NCBI GenBank assembly: GCA_023487035.1
Contig: JAMDEN010000129.1
Location: forward strand, 1 to 48,720
Length of the DNA stretch: 48,720 nucleotides
Reading direction: 5' to 3'
From: Actinomycetota bacterium
GTDB lineage: Bacteria > Actinomycetota > Humimicrobiia > Humimicrobiales > Humimicrobiaceae
A program made the translations under genes and the position numbers. The notes below the pieces were generated by a model. The model was not told where the DNA came from and ran no database searches. It saw only the letters and a program-made list of their open reading frames with translations. Of this stretch, positions 1 to 9,516 are shown piece by piece (positions within the stretch are counted from its first letter, which is position 1; every line of letters begins with the position of its first letter).

Positions 1-1
1 C

Positions 2-556
2 AAAATCTTATTTCCAGGCTATGAAATTCAAAAAAAAGTTAAACAGCTTGGAGATAAGATTACTATTGATTACGCTAATAAAGATTTAATAATAGTTTGT
101 ATCCTTAAAGGTGCTGTTGTTTTTCTTACAGATTTAATTAAACATATTGATTTACCTTTTATTATTGATTTTATGAGTATTTCTTCTTATGGCTTTAATA
201 TAACCAATTCAGGTCTTGTTAAAATCACAAAGGATCTTGATGAAAATATTGAAGGTAAGCATGTTTTGATAGTTGAAGATATTATTGATACAGGTCTTAC
301 ACTTAGTTATATGATAAGAAGTTTAAGAGTTCGTGAACCTGCAAGTATTGAAGTATGTACATTAATAGACAGGGCTGTGAGAAGGATAGCTAAAATTGAA
401 ATAAAATATTCTGGTTTTAAACTGGAAGAAAAATATGCAGTAGGTTACGGGCTTGATTATAAGCAAAAATATAGAAACCTCGAATCCATATATGAATTAA
501 AAACTGATACAATAAAAAAAGATATTGAATCTTTAAAAGCAGCTTTAAATAAATAA
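2..556 (+). CDS. hpt: Hypoxanthine phosphoribosyltransferase, 5' truncated by window edge
   Basis: The frame is open from base 2, so the gene starts outside the window; an internal ATG at 173 is not the start. The enzyme joins hypoxanthine or guanine to PRPP to give IMP or GMP in cytoplasmic purine salvage. The visible part carries ILKGAVVFLTDL, the loop DFMSISSYG and the PRPP-binding motif VLIVEDIIDTGLTL with its acidic pair. The C-terminal VGYGLDYKQKYRN is also typical of HPRT. Only the first residues (about 10-15) are missing. The usual neighbours tilS and ftsH are not visible; DUF151 follows after 200 bp. Confidence 0.93.
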   Translation, partial: KILFPGYEIQKKVKQLGDKITIDYANKDLIIVCILKGAVVFLTDLIKHIDLPFIIDFMSISSYGFNITNSGLVKITKDLDENIEGKHVLIVEDIIDTGLTLSYMIRSLRVREPASIEVCTLIDRAVRRIAKIEIKYSGFKLEEKYAVGYGLDYKQKYRNLESIYELKTDTIKKDIESLKAALNK

Positions 557-765
557 GTCGTTTATTAAAAATTCTCCAATATAAAAACCTATAAAAAATC
601 GCTTGATTTATCATATTTTTTTATTTTTTTTAAAAAAATCTTATATTTATATTAAGTCTGTATTAAAAAATTTTATTAATTTTGAAATAACTATATTTAT
701 TTTAATGTAAAAAACTGATTTAATTAAAACAGGTTATTTTTTTGTTAAATAAAAAAATAAAAAAA

Positions 766-1260
766 ATGGAAAATAAAAAAGATCTCATAAAAATGGAGCT
801 TGAAGGCGTAAGGATGGAATATCCATCACAGAAACCTATAATTTTACTTAAAGAGGAATCAGGTGATATATTTTTACCAATATGGGTTGGAGCATTCGAA
901 GCATCAGCAATAGCATTAGAGCTTGTGCATTTTAAAACGCCAAGACCAATGACACATGATTTGATAATTAATATATTAGAAAATTTAAATGTAAAAATAG
1001 TTTCCATCATTGTTTCGGATATAATCGATGATACTTTTTATGCTATTTTGAATTTAATTAATGAAGTAGGGGAGGAAATAGCAATTGATTTAAGACCTTC
1101 AGATGCAATTGCTATTGCTGTAAGATGCAAATGTCCAATATTTGCTTCAGCTTACGTAATTGAAAATGCAGGACTTAAAATTTCTTCAATAGAAGAAGAA
1201 GTTGAAAAATTTAGAGATTTTCTTGATCATATAAATCCTGAAGATTTTGATATAAAATAA
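766..1260 (+). CDS. Bifunctional nuclease family protein (DUF151)
   Basis: About 164 residues. Family hallmarks are GVRMEYPSQKPIILLKE near the N-terminus, LPIWVGAFEASAIALEL in the middle and RPSDAIAIAVRCKCPIF toward the C-terminus. Members have been described as nucleases acting on DNA and RNA. I chose the ATG at 766. A TTG at 742 is in frame upstream, and an ATG at 793 would give the more usual short N-terminus; none has a clear ribosome binding site. A MerR regulator follows, the same pairing as Rv1829-Rv1830 in Mycobacterium tuberculosis, which supports an actinobacterial affinity. Confidence 0.88.
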   Translation: MENKKDLIKMELEGVRMEYPSQKPIILLKEESGDIFLPIWVGAFEASAIALELVHFKTPRPMTHDLIINILENLNVKIVSIIVSDIIDDTFYAILNLINEVGEEIAIDLRPSDAIAIAVRCKCPIFASAYVIENAGLKISSIEEEVEKFRDFLDHINPEDFDIK

Positions 1261-1393
1261 ATATGCCTTAAAAAGAATTAAATTTATTGTTTTTTAATTA
1301 AGAATAATAAATTTCTGCACATTTTTTCCCCCTAATAAAAGTAAACTTACAATATTTGACTATTTATTTTATAAATTATATAATTGCAATAAA

Positions 1394-1428
1394 GTAATTA
1401 CTTTAATGTAATTATATTGATGTAATTA
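1394..1428 (+). promoter_or_regulatory. Three GTAATTA direct repeats at 14-bp period before the merR gene
   Basis: GTAATTA occurs at 1394, 1408 and 1422, exactly 14 bp apart, ending just before the AAGG ribosome binding site. The first copy lies inside a 16-bp perfect palindrome, TAAAGTAATTACTTTA (1391-1406 with its flanks). The position suggests an operator, most simply autoregulation by the MerR protein. That function is inferred. Confidence 0.45.
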
Positions 1429-1436
1429 AGGTATTT

Positions 1437-1913
1437 ATGAAAAAACTAAAAATTAAAAATAATAAAGAAGTAATATCCGGTGTTAATTATTATAAATCTC
1501 AGGATGTTTGCAAACTTACAGGCTTAACTTATAAGCAGCTTGATTATTATGACAGAACCAAATTTTTAACTCCTTCAATAAATAAAGCATTAGGCTATGG
1601 ATCAAAAAGAATGTATAGCTTTAATGATTTATTAAAGCTAAAAGTAGTAAAGAATTTGCTTGATGCTGGTATTAGCCTTCATAAAATTAGAAAAACTAAA
1701 AAATATCTTGAAATGACAGGGGATAGTGATGATTTTTTAAGAGTGACGCTTATATCAGATGGTAATACTGTTTATGCATGTTATTCCGATAAAGAGATAA
1801 TAGATACTTTAAATAGTGGCCAGGCTGTTTTCGGCATTGCTTTAGAAAAGGTTTATAACAAACTTAAGGAAGATGTTGGCAAATTTTTATCAAATAATGA
1901 ACAAAATGTTTAA
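1437..1913 (+). CDS. MerR-family transcriptional regulator, Rv1830 (ResR/McdR) type
   Basis: 158 residues. The N-terminal winged helix-turn-helix runs from about residue 18 to 85 (DVCKLTGLTYKQLDYYDR, then YSFNDLLKLKVVKNLLDAGIS). The short C-terminal domain TLISDGNTVYACYSDKE followed by GQAVFGIALEKVY matches the actinobacterial Rv1830 group, linked in mycobacteria to cell growth and division control. It lacks the cysteine pattern of metal-sensing MerR proteins. The ATG at 1437 has AAGG five bases upstream. The gene follows the DUF151 gene, as in mycobacteria, and its promoter holds phased repeats. The target genes are not evident. Confidence 0.85.
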   Translation: MKKLKIKNNKEVISGVNYYKSQDVCKLTGLTYKQLDYYDRTKFLTPSINKALGYGSKRMYSFNDLLKLKVVKNLLDAGISLHKIRKTKKYLEMTGDSDDFLRVTLISDGNTVYACYSDKEIIDTLNSGQAVFGIALEKVYNKLKEDVGKFLSNNEQNV

Positions 1914-1969
1914 AAAATCAATTTATTAAATTTTTTAAGATAAAAAAATTTAGAAGGAAATTAATAAAG

Positions 1970-2359
1970 ATGAATGTAAAAAGTCTAACAGCAATTGATA
2001 ATATCAATAAAAATAATACTCCAGCTTCAAATATTATAAATGCTGATGAAATCATTTTTGCAAATGAAAGTGAAAGAGAATTTGCAAAGATACTTGATTT
2101 TTATAAGATAAGATGGCAGTATGAGCCAAAAACTTTCCCTCTCGAATTTGATAGTGAAGGAAACGCTGTTTTATCATTTACTCCTGATTTTTATCTGCCT
2201 GATCTTGATTTATATATTGAACTAACAACTTTAAATCAAAGTCTTGTAACAAAGAAAAATAAAAAAATTAAGAAGTTAAGAGAACTTTATCCGGATGTTA
2301 ATATAAAGTTATTTTATAAAAAAGATTACGATAGTTTATTGTTTAAATTTGTAAAATAA
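1970..2359 (+). CDS. Small PD-(D/E)XK nuclease-like protein, function unknown
   Basis: 129 residues. After a poorly conserved first 28 residues comes SEREFAKILDFYKIRWQYEP, then FTPDFYLPDLDLYIELTT. This is the layout of restriction-endonuclease-fold proteins: E37, D73 and E84. The last motif reads E-L-T rather than E-x-K, so catalysis is uncertain. A lysine-rich helix and NIKLFYKKDYDSLLFKF close the protein. The start has AGAAGG 13 bases upstream. It follows the MerR gene by 56 bp in the same direction and may be co-transcribed. It has no restriction or transposition partner here. Confidence 0.6.
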   Translation: MNVKSLTAIDNINKNNTPASNIINADEIIFANESEREFAKILDFYKIRWQYEPKTFPLEFDSEGNAVLSFTPDFYLPDLDLYIELTTLNQSLVTKKNKKIKKLRELYPDVNIKLFYKKDYDSLLFKFVK

Positions 2360-2390
2360 ATTTTTAAGAATTTAAGAAGGGTTTTATATT

Positions 2391-2936
2391 TTGGAAGGTA
2401 ATATAAAAGGTGATATTGGAGAATTATTTAGCAAATACGGTACAATACAGGGGAAACCTACTGTATGGGGAGCTTTTAGGATACTTCTTGTAAAACCTGG
2501 GGTACAAGCAATAATAGCTTATAGATTTTATCATAAATTATATAAATGGCGTTTAAGACTATGTGCAGAATTTTTAAGCAGAATTAATTTCTTTTTTAAT
2601 GGTGCTGAGATTGATCCTGGTGCAGAAATAGGCCCAGGGTGTAAAATATGGCATTCTGGAGGGGTAGTAATAGGCAGGGGAGTAAAGATAGGTAAAAATG
2701 TTAGTATCTTCTCTAATGTTACTTTAGGTGGCCTTGGGCATTCAATTTTTCATCATGGTGAGCCAGGTTATCCTGAAATAGGAAATAATGTCAATTTATA
2801 TACAGGAGTAACAGTTCTTGGGCCTGTTAAAATTGGTAATAATGTTACAATAGGTGCACATTCTTTGGTTCTTGATTCTATACCTGATAACAGTCTTGCT
2901 GTTGGAATACCTGCAAAAGTAATAAAGACTCTTTAA
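2391..2936 (+). CDS. Serine O-acetyltransferase (CysE)-family hexapeptide-repeat acyltransferase
   Basis: 181 residues, starting with TTG preceded by AAGAAGG. The N-terminal helical part (residues 1-70) is shorter than in E. coli CysE. A left-handed beta helix of hexapeptide repeats follows (GAEIDPGAEIGPGCKIWHSGGVVIG and onward) with the catalytic-type histidine in IWHSGGVVIG. The end AVGIPAKVIKTL is typical. Most likely it acetylates L-serine for cysteine synthesis, but no cysK lies next to it, and sugar O-acetyltransferases share this fold. Confidence 0.78.
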   Translation: MEGNIKGDIGELFSKYGTIQGKPTVWGAFRILLVKPGVQAIIAYRFYHKLYKWRLRLCAEFLSRINFFFNGAEIDPGAEIGPGCKIWHSGGVVIGRGVKIGKNVSIFSNVTLGGLGHSIFHHGEPGYPEIGNNVNLYTGVTVLGPVKIGNNVTIGAHSLVLDSIPDNSLAVGIPAKVIKTL

Positions 2937-3337
2937 ACTTTTGTTGCTTCAACTGCCTTAAACTATATAAAGGGGCAATATTTACAGGTGATAGGTAATT
3001 TAAAGAAATTTAAGATGAAATTGATATTGAATGGATTTGACAGTTTTAATTTAAAGACTTATAATAAAAATCATAAGTTAACATAATGTACATTATCGGA
3101 AGTTGCTTTTATATTAATTATTTATAATATTCTTAAAATTCTAAAATTAATATTTCATAAATTTTAAAATATTTGTTTTATTAAATAATAAAATAAAATA
3201 AAATAAAAATATAAAATAAATAAAATAATATAAATGTAATTAAATTTTTTTGTAAATTAGAATTTTTTAATAAAATTGATATGTTACCAAAATAATTTTA
3301 AAAATTTTTTAAAAATATATAAAGGTGTATAAATTAA
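2937..3337. other. 401-bp intergenic region with a 14-bp palindrome
   Basis: No convincing gene. It holds the perfect palindrome ATAATGTACATTAT (3083-3096), a possible regulator site, and a stretch of AAATA-type repeats around 3180-3235. A 23-codon reading frame at 3015 lacks a good ribosome binding site. Confidence 0.5.
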
Positions 3338-3871
3338 ATGAATAATAAAATTGTTAGGAATATGCATATTATTGGTACTATCTTTACTATTTTATTTGGT
3401 AGTTTACTTCATTTTACTTTTGAAATAAGTGGATACTGGAAGCCATTGGCATTAATTAGTGCTGTTAATGAAAGTACTTGGGAACATTTAAAACTTGCAT
3501 TTTGGCCTACTATAATATTTGCAATAATTGAATATTTTGTATATGGGAAAAAATATAAAAATTTTATTTTTGGTAAAACTGTTTCTTTATACGCAATGCC
3601 AATATTGATTTCCGTAATTTTTTGGGGTTATTTTAAAATAATAAATGATTCATTAATATGGGATATTCTTGATTTTGTTATTTCAGTTATAATTGGTTAT
3701 TTAATTAGTTATTTTATAATTGTTTCTAAAAAATATTTTAAAACTTGGAAAGCTATAAGTTTTTTACTATTATTTATCATAATTGCTTCATTTTGTTTAC
3801 TGACATTTTTCCCAATGAACCTTGTAATTTTTAAAGATCCTATAACTGGAAAGTTTGGAATTATTAGATAA
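3338..3871 (+). CDS. DUF6512-like integral membrane protein
   Basis: 177 residues with about five hydrophobic spans (roughly residues 10-28, 55-70, 85-100, 108-128, 140-160). The first loop contains AVNESTWEHLKLAFWP, which I recognise as the signature of the DUF6512 membrane family. The function is unknown. It stands alone between AT-rich spacers and faces the dUTPase gene convergently. Confidence 0.65.
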   Translation: MNNKIVRNMHIIGTIFTILFGSLLHFTFEISGYWKPLALISAVNESTWEHLKLAFWPTIIFAIIEYFVYGKKYKNFIFGKTVSLYAMPILISVIFWGYFKIINDSLIWDILDFVISVIIGYLISYFIIVSKKYFKTWKAISFLLLFIIIASFCLLTFFPMNLVIFKDPITGKFGIIR

Positions 3872-4020
3872 ATTAAATAAATTTTAAAAATAAATATAAT
3901 AAATATATATTATAAATTATTAATAAATATTTAAATAATATATTAAGATAATTATTAAAAAAACAATAATTAAAATAAAAATTCGTATATTAAAATTATT
4001 ATATTAATTATATATCCATA

Positions 4021-4455
4021 TTATTTATAATCAGAACTTCCAAACCCCCTCTCTCCCCTACTTGTCTGATTTAAATTATCTTGGAAAGTTAAGTTAACAT
4101 TTTCAATTTTTAATATTACTAATTGACAAATTTTATCACCTTTTTTTATTATAAACTCATTTTTAGGATCAAGATTAATCAAAATTGCTTTAATTTCTCC
4201 CCTGTATCCGCTATCAATTAAGCCTGGAGTATTAACAAGACTAATACCATTATTAATAGCAAGACCTGATCTCGGCTGTACAAAGCCTGCATATCCTTCA
4301 GGTATTTCTATTTTAATACCAGTCGGGATTAATTTTCTTTCAAAAGGTTTTAAAACACAATTTATAGTACTATAAAGATCAAGCCCTGCATCACCTCGGT
4401 GAGCATATTTTGGATAAGGTATATTTTTATCCAGAATTTTTATTTTTAAATCCAT
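4021..4455 (-). CDS. dut: Deoxyuridine 5'-triphosphate nucleotidohydrolase (dUTPase)
   Basis: 144 residues, the normal size for the trimeric enzyme. It hydrolyses dUTP to dUMP and pyrophosphate, keeping uracil out of DNA and feeding thymidylate synthesis. All five motifs are present: AGLDLYS (24-30), the PRSGLA loop (61-66), GLIDSGYRG (78-86) with D81 and Y84, the KGDKICQLVI strand and the C-terminal RGERGFGSS (133-141) that closes over the phosphates. It ends convergently with the DUF6512 gene. Confidence 0.97.
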   Translation of the reverse strand: MDLKIKILDKNIPYPKYAHRGDAGLDLYSTINCVLKPFERKLIPTGIKIEIPEGYAGFVQPRSGLAINNGISLVNTPGLIDSGYRGEIKAILINLDPKNEFIIKKGDKICQLVILKIENVNLTFQDNLNQTSRGERGFGSSDYK

Positions 4456-4613
4456 TTTAACTAATTTTTTATTTTTATTATTAAAAAATTTTTATGATTT
4501 ATAAATTATAAATTACAGGCTAAATAAAAATTATTATAATATGAAACCAATTTTAAAAAAAGTTAATCCGATCTATTTTATTTAAAATATTTTATATAAA
4601 AATATTAAAAAAA

Positions 4614-4913
4614 TTATTGTGATTTAATTACTGGAATTATCAAAGACTTTTTTGCAATATATTCTGCATCATTATCATTTAGTTTATTTACCTTTTTAAT
4701 TTGCCTTATAAAATCCTCCTTGTCTTCTTCCGTTGTATATTTTGAAACCAAATCATCGATTTTTGTTCCATCTTCTATGCTTATCTGAGTATATTTTATT
4801 ATTTTTTTGGAACAAAATTTATCAAAATTAGTATAAATTGCTATAAAAACAAGAAAAAAAACTATTATCACAGTTATTATATAGGCTATGTTCAGTACTG
4901 TTTTTTTGTACAT
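4614..4913 (-). CDS. Small membrane protein with LysM-like domain; candidate SOS-induced cell-division inhibitor (YneA-like)
   Basis: About 99 residues. One transmembrane helix (ALNIAY-type hydrophobic run, residues ~5-27) follows a short basic N-terminus. The extracytoplasmic part reads ISIEDGTKIDDLVSKY, then DFIRQIKKVNKLNDND and LIIPVIKSQ, which fits a LysM domain of the kind in Bacillus YneA. I prefer the ATG at 4913, with AGGTGA five bases upstream, over the in-frame GTG at 4922. Two perfect LexA-type boxes lie 60-110 bp upstream, so SOS control is very likely. A role in blocking division during DNA damage is inferred from domain layout and regulation. Sequence identity to YneA is low. 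Confidence 0.72.
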   Translation of the reverse strand: MYKKTVLNIAYIITVIIVFFLVFIAIYTNFDKFCSKKIIKYTQISIEDGTKIDDLVSKYTTEEDKEDFIRQIKKVNKLNDNDAEYIAKKSLIIPVIKSQ

Positions 4914-4973
4914 ATGAATCACCTGTTTACTACTAACATTTTTATAATAATTTTATAATAATTAATAAAAAAG

Positions 4974-4987
4974 CAAACATATGTTCG
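4974..4987 (-). promoter_or_regulatory. LexA (SOS) box 1 upstream of the YneA-like gene
   Basis: The + strand reads CAAACATATGTTCG; the other strand reads CGAACATATGTTTG, matching the Gram-positive LexA consensus CGAAC-N4-GTTYG. It lies 61 bp before the preferred start of the small LysM membrane protein. A lexA gene is present at 7472. Confidence 0.85.
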
Positions 4988-5006
4988 ATATAATGTATAT
5001 TAACAT

Positions 5007-5020
5007 CGAACATATGTTTG
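5007..5020 (+). promoter_or_regulatory. LexA (SOS) box 2 upstream of the YneA-like gene
   Basis: CGAACATATGTTTG, the exact reverse complement of box 1. With flanks, the two form a perfect 17-bp inverted repeat (4973-4989 and 5005-5021) with a 15-base spacer, so the centres are 33 bp apart, about three helical turns. This allows two LexA dimers on the same DNA face. Confidence 0.85.
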
Positions 5021-5161
5021 CGTCAATTATTTTTTAAAATTATTTTAAAAAAATTTTATATTTTATCAGTGATGAGGATTTTCAAAAAAAATGATAAAAT
5101 GAAATTTAAAATTTATTTTATTACAATACTAAATGGATTAAAAAATGAAGTTATCTTTTCA

Positions 5162-5827
5162 TTACATTTCATCCGGAGGTGTTTTGATTACTGGTTTTTT
5201 CTTTCTACCTCTTAAAAATTCTAATATAGCCGGTATAGCTGAAACAATAATGATTATAGCTACTATAGGTAGCATATATTTATCAACATTAGGTATCAGC
5301 CTTCCAAGATAAAAACCTGCAATAGGTACAATAAATGACCATAAAGCTCCACCAATTATATTAAAAGATAAAAATGTTTTATAATGCATTTTCCCTACCC
5401 CTGCAACTATGGGAGCAAAAGTTCTTATTATGGGAAGAAATCTTGCAAGAATTATTGTTTTTACACCATGTTTTTCATAAAATTTTTCTGCTTTTTCAAG
5501 ATTTTCCCTTTTAAATAATTTTGAATCAGGTCTGTTAAATATTCTTCTTCCAATTCTATAGCCGAAAGAATATCCAACGCTATCCCCTATTACAGCACCG
5601 GCAAATGTTACACCAATTAATATCCAGAGATTAAGATAATTCTGATTAGTATTAGCAACTTTTTGAGAAGCAAGAAATCCTGCTGTAAAAAGCATACTAT
5701 CTCCAGGAAGAAAAAAACCAATTAATAATCCTGATTCAGCAAATATTATCCCAAAAATGACAATATATGCAATAATGCCTAAACTTAAAATCATACTTGC
5801 GTAATCTATATGAAAAATTGCATCCAT
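5162..5827 (-). CDS. DedA-family integral membrane protein
   Basis: About 221 residues with several hydrophobic segments. The family motifs are GFFLPGDSMLF and ARFLPIIRTFAPIVAGVGKM, the latter carrying the conserved arginines. DedA proteins are membrane transporters or scramblases tied to lipid carrier recycling and membrane potential. A basic tail (RGRKKKP) ends the protein. I prefer the ATG at 5827, with GGTGG eight bases upstream, over the ATG at 5842, which has no ribosome binding site. The gene is divergent from ilvC. Confidence 0.92.
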   Translation of the reverse strand: MDAIFHIDYASMILSLGIIAYIVIFGIIFAESGLLIGFFLPGDSMLFTAGFLASQKVANTNQNYLNLWILIGVTFAGAVIGDSVGYSFGYRIGRRIFNRPDSKLFKRENLEKAEKFYEKHGVKTIILARFLPIIRTFAPIVAGVGKMHYKTFLSFNIIGGALWSFIVPIAGFYLGRLIPNVDKYMLPIVAIIIIVSAIPAILEFLRGRKKKPVIKTPPDEM

Positions 5828-5842
5828 TTTATTTACCACCAT

Positions 5843-7206
<1,364 letters not shown>

Positions 7207-7237
7207 AAATTTAATAAAAAATTTTATTAAAAATTAT

Positions 7238-7269
7238 AACAGAAAGCAAACAAATGTTTGCTTTCTGTT
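7238..7269 (+). terminator. Intrinsic terminator after ilvC
   Basis: A perfect inverted repeat with arms 7238-7252 and 7255-7269 is followed by ATTTTTATT, 32 bp after the ilvC stop. The core CAAACAAATGTTTG differs at only two positions from the SOS box at 4974, so it may double as a weak LexA site upstream of lexA. Confidence 0.85.
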
Positions 7270-7471
7270 ATTTTTATTGTATAATTAAACAAATATATAA
7301 AGATATATTTATTTTTACTTATATAAAAATTTTATTTATATAATTTATCTATGTTCAAATTATTTGCTTTTTTGTTTTTTTATAAGAAATAACAAATATT
7401 TTTATTTTTTTAAAAACATTTATATATTTACACATATTTATTTATAAAAATAATAAATAAAAATAATAAAA

Positions 7472-8128
7472 ATGGCTAAAATAACTAAGTCAGAGAAAAA
7501 AATAAGTGAAAAACAATCTCAAATCTTAAAATTTATTATAAACACTATAAAAGAATATGGCTATCCCCCAACAGTTAGAGAAATTGCTGATGCAGTTCAT
7601 TTAAGTTCTTCTGCTACTGTACATTCTCATTTAAAAAAACTTGAAAATTCAGGATATATAAGAAGAGGTAAAGGAAGTTCAAGAACAATTGAAATATTAA
7701 ATTCAGATTATAAAATACAGGATACCAATATAAATAATAATATGGATAACGTTGTGTTAATTCCTGTAATTGGGAATGTTGCAGCAGGCACCCCAATTTT
7801 AGCACAAGAAAATATTGAAGATTATTTTCCAGTTACTTCTGATTTCATCAGTGATTTTAACGATGTATTTATGCTTAAAGTAAAGGGAGATAGTATGATT
7901 AATGCTGGTATTCTTGATAGAGATTATATTATTGTTAAAAAACAGGATATAGCGCGTAATGGCGAAATTGTGGTTGCATTAATAGAAGATGAAGCTACAG
8001 TTAAAAGATTTTTAAAAACAGAAAAAAATATAAAATTAATTCCAGAAAATGATTTCATGAAGCCAATTATTGTAAAGGATGTTAAGATTGTCGGGAAAGT
8101 TATAGGAGTTATAAGAAAATATTTTTAA
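7472..8128 (+). CDS. lexA: LexA repressor, SOS response regulator
   Basis: 218 residues. The N-terminal winged helix (residues 10-75) carries PPTVREIADAVHLSSSATVHSHLKKLE, the recognition region of Gram-positive LexA. The self-cleavage site is A105-G106 (NVAAGTP). The catalytic serine is S141 in GDSM and the lysine is K178 in DEATVKRF. RecA filaments trigger self-cleavage and derepress SOS genes. The likely local target is the LysM gene at 4.6 kb. The start has no clear Shine-Dalgarno and no canonical LexA box lies immediately upstream, only the SOS-like core inside the ilvC terminator. It converges on hflX, as expected for the actinobacterial neighbourhood. Confidence 0.97.
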   Translation: MAKITKSEKKISEKQSQILKFIINTIKEYGYPPTVREIADAVHLSSSATVHSHLKKLENSGYIRRGKGSSRTIEILNSDYKIQDTNINNNMDNVVLIPVIGNVAAGTPILAQENIEDYFPVTSDFISDFNDVFMLKVKGDSMINAGILDRDYIIVKKQDIARNGEIVVALIEDEATVKRFLKTEKNIKLIPENDFMKPIIVKDVKIVGKVIGVIRKYF

Positions 8129-8172
8129 TTTTAACTAATATGTTTTTGCATATTTCATCTGTAAGGTTAATT

Positions 8173-9516
8173 TTATGTGTTATTTATTTTTTTAATTTTT
8201 ATGTTTTTAGCACTTTCTGAAATTAAAGATGAAATTTTCATAAAATTTTTATAATCACAACTTACAGTTAAATCTATACAATTTTCCAGGTACTTTTTTT
8301 CAATAATTTTACACTTATTATAGATTTGAGATTCAAAACTACTTTCATTATATGGAATAATGATTGAAAATTTAACATTATTAATTAAAATTATTTCTTT
8401 AACTTTATCAATTAAGGTTTCAAGCCTGGTTTTATTTTTTGCAGAAATAAAAACACAATCTTTGTAAATAAGTTTAGTGCTTTTTATTAATAAATCATTC
8501 TCTATTTTGTCTATTTTATTAAAAACAAATAAAATATTTTTATCTTTAGCTCCAATTTCATTTAAAACCTTTTTTACACTTGAAATATGGTTTTCAAAAT
8601 TCGGATTGCTTAGATCAACCACCATTAAAAGTAAATCTGCTTTTACTACTTCTTCAAGAGTAGATTTAAACGCTGCAACTAACTGGTGAGGAAGTTTTTC
8701 AATAAATCCTACAGTATCAGAAATTGAAACTTCAATCCCAATTTCTAAATCTAACTTTCTAGTTGTAGAATCAAGAGTTGAAAATAACATATCTTTTTCC
8801 AGAACATCTGAATTTGTAAGTGAATTTAAAAGTGTTGACTTTCCACTATTTGTGTAACCTGCAATAGCAATTTTAAAAACTCCAGATTCTTCTCTTAACT
8901 TTCTTTGAGTTTCTCTTTGTACTGCAATTTGAGAAATCTTTTTTTCAAGCAAATTAATTTTTTCTCTAATTTTTCTTCTATCAACTTCAAGTTTTGTTTC
9001 ACCAGGACCTCTTGTTCCTATTCCTCCACCAAGTCTTGATAAAATAAGTCCTTTACCTCTTAATCTTGGTAAAAGATAATTAAGTTGAGCAAGTTCAACT
9101 TGAAGCTTTCCTTCCCTGCTCTGAGCTCTTTGTGCAAAAATATCAAGTATTAATGCAGTTCTGTCTATAACTTTTATGTTTAATTTTTCCTGAAGATTTC
9201 CTTGTTGACCTGGAGACAATTCTTCATCAAAAATAATAATATTTATCTCTTTATCAACAATTATTTGTTCTATTTCTTCTAATTTTCCAGTACTTATAAA
9301 GTATTTTGGATGAGGTTTATCTTGAATATGTTTAATCGCATGTATAACTTCAGCCCCAGCACTTATAGTAAGATTAATTAACTCCTCAATATTATCTTCA
9401 TAAAAGAATTTTTGGGAAATATGATGAGTTTCTTCCCTAAGTTTAATAAAATCTTTAAACTTTATAAATACCAGTAAAGCTCTTTCTTTACTCTTTTGTG
9501 TAATATCAAAAGACAT
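8173..9516 (-). CDS. hflX: GTPase HflX
   Basis: 447 residues from the ATG at 9516, which has AGGA six bases upstream and overlaps the dapL end by 11 bp. The frame stays open upstream but inside dapL. HflX binds the 50S subunit and splits stalled ribosomes. The N-terminal domain has the glycine-rich GGGIGTRGPGETKLE (~164-177) and a coiled linker. The G domain has GYTNSGKST (220-228), DTVGF, NKID and SAKN. It ends a long minus-strand operon and converges on lexA. Confidence 0.95.
   Translation of the reverse strand: MSFDITQKSKERALLVFIKFKDFIKLREETHHISQKFFYEDNIEELINLTISAGAEVIHAIKHIQDKPHPKYFISTGKLEEIEQIIVDKEINIIIFDEELSPGQQGNLQEKLNIKVIDRTALILDIFAQRAQSREGKLQVELAQLNYLLPRLRGKGLILSRLGGGIGTRGPGETKLEVDRRKIREKINLLEKKISQIAVQRETQRKLREESGVFKIAIAGYTNSGKSTLLNSLTNSDVLEKDMLFSTLDSTTRKLDLEIGIEVSISDTVGFIEKLPHQLVAAFKSTLEEVVKADLLLMVVDLSNPNFENHISSVKKVLNEIGAKDKNILFVFNKIDKIENDLLIKSTKLIYKDCVFISAKNKTRLETLIDKVKEIILINNVKFSIIIPYNESSFESQIYNKCKIIEKKYLENCIDLTVSCDYKNFMKISSLISESAKNIKIKKINNT

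Noticed and set aside
3015-3086. 23-codon reading frame in the spacer before the DUF6512 gene
   Set aside because: No Shine-Dalgarno, no coupling to neighbours and no recognisable sequence.
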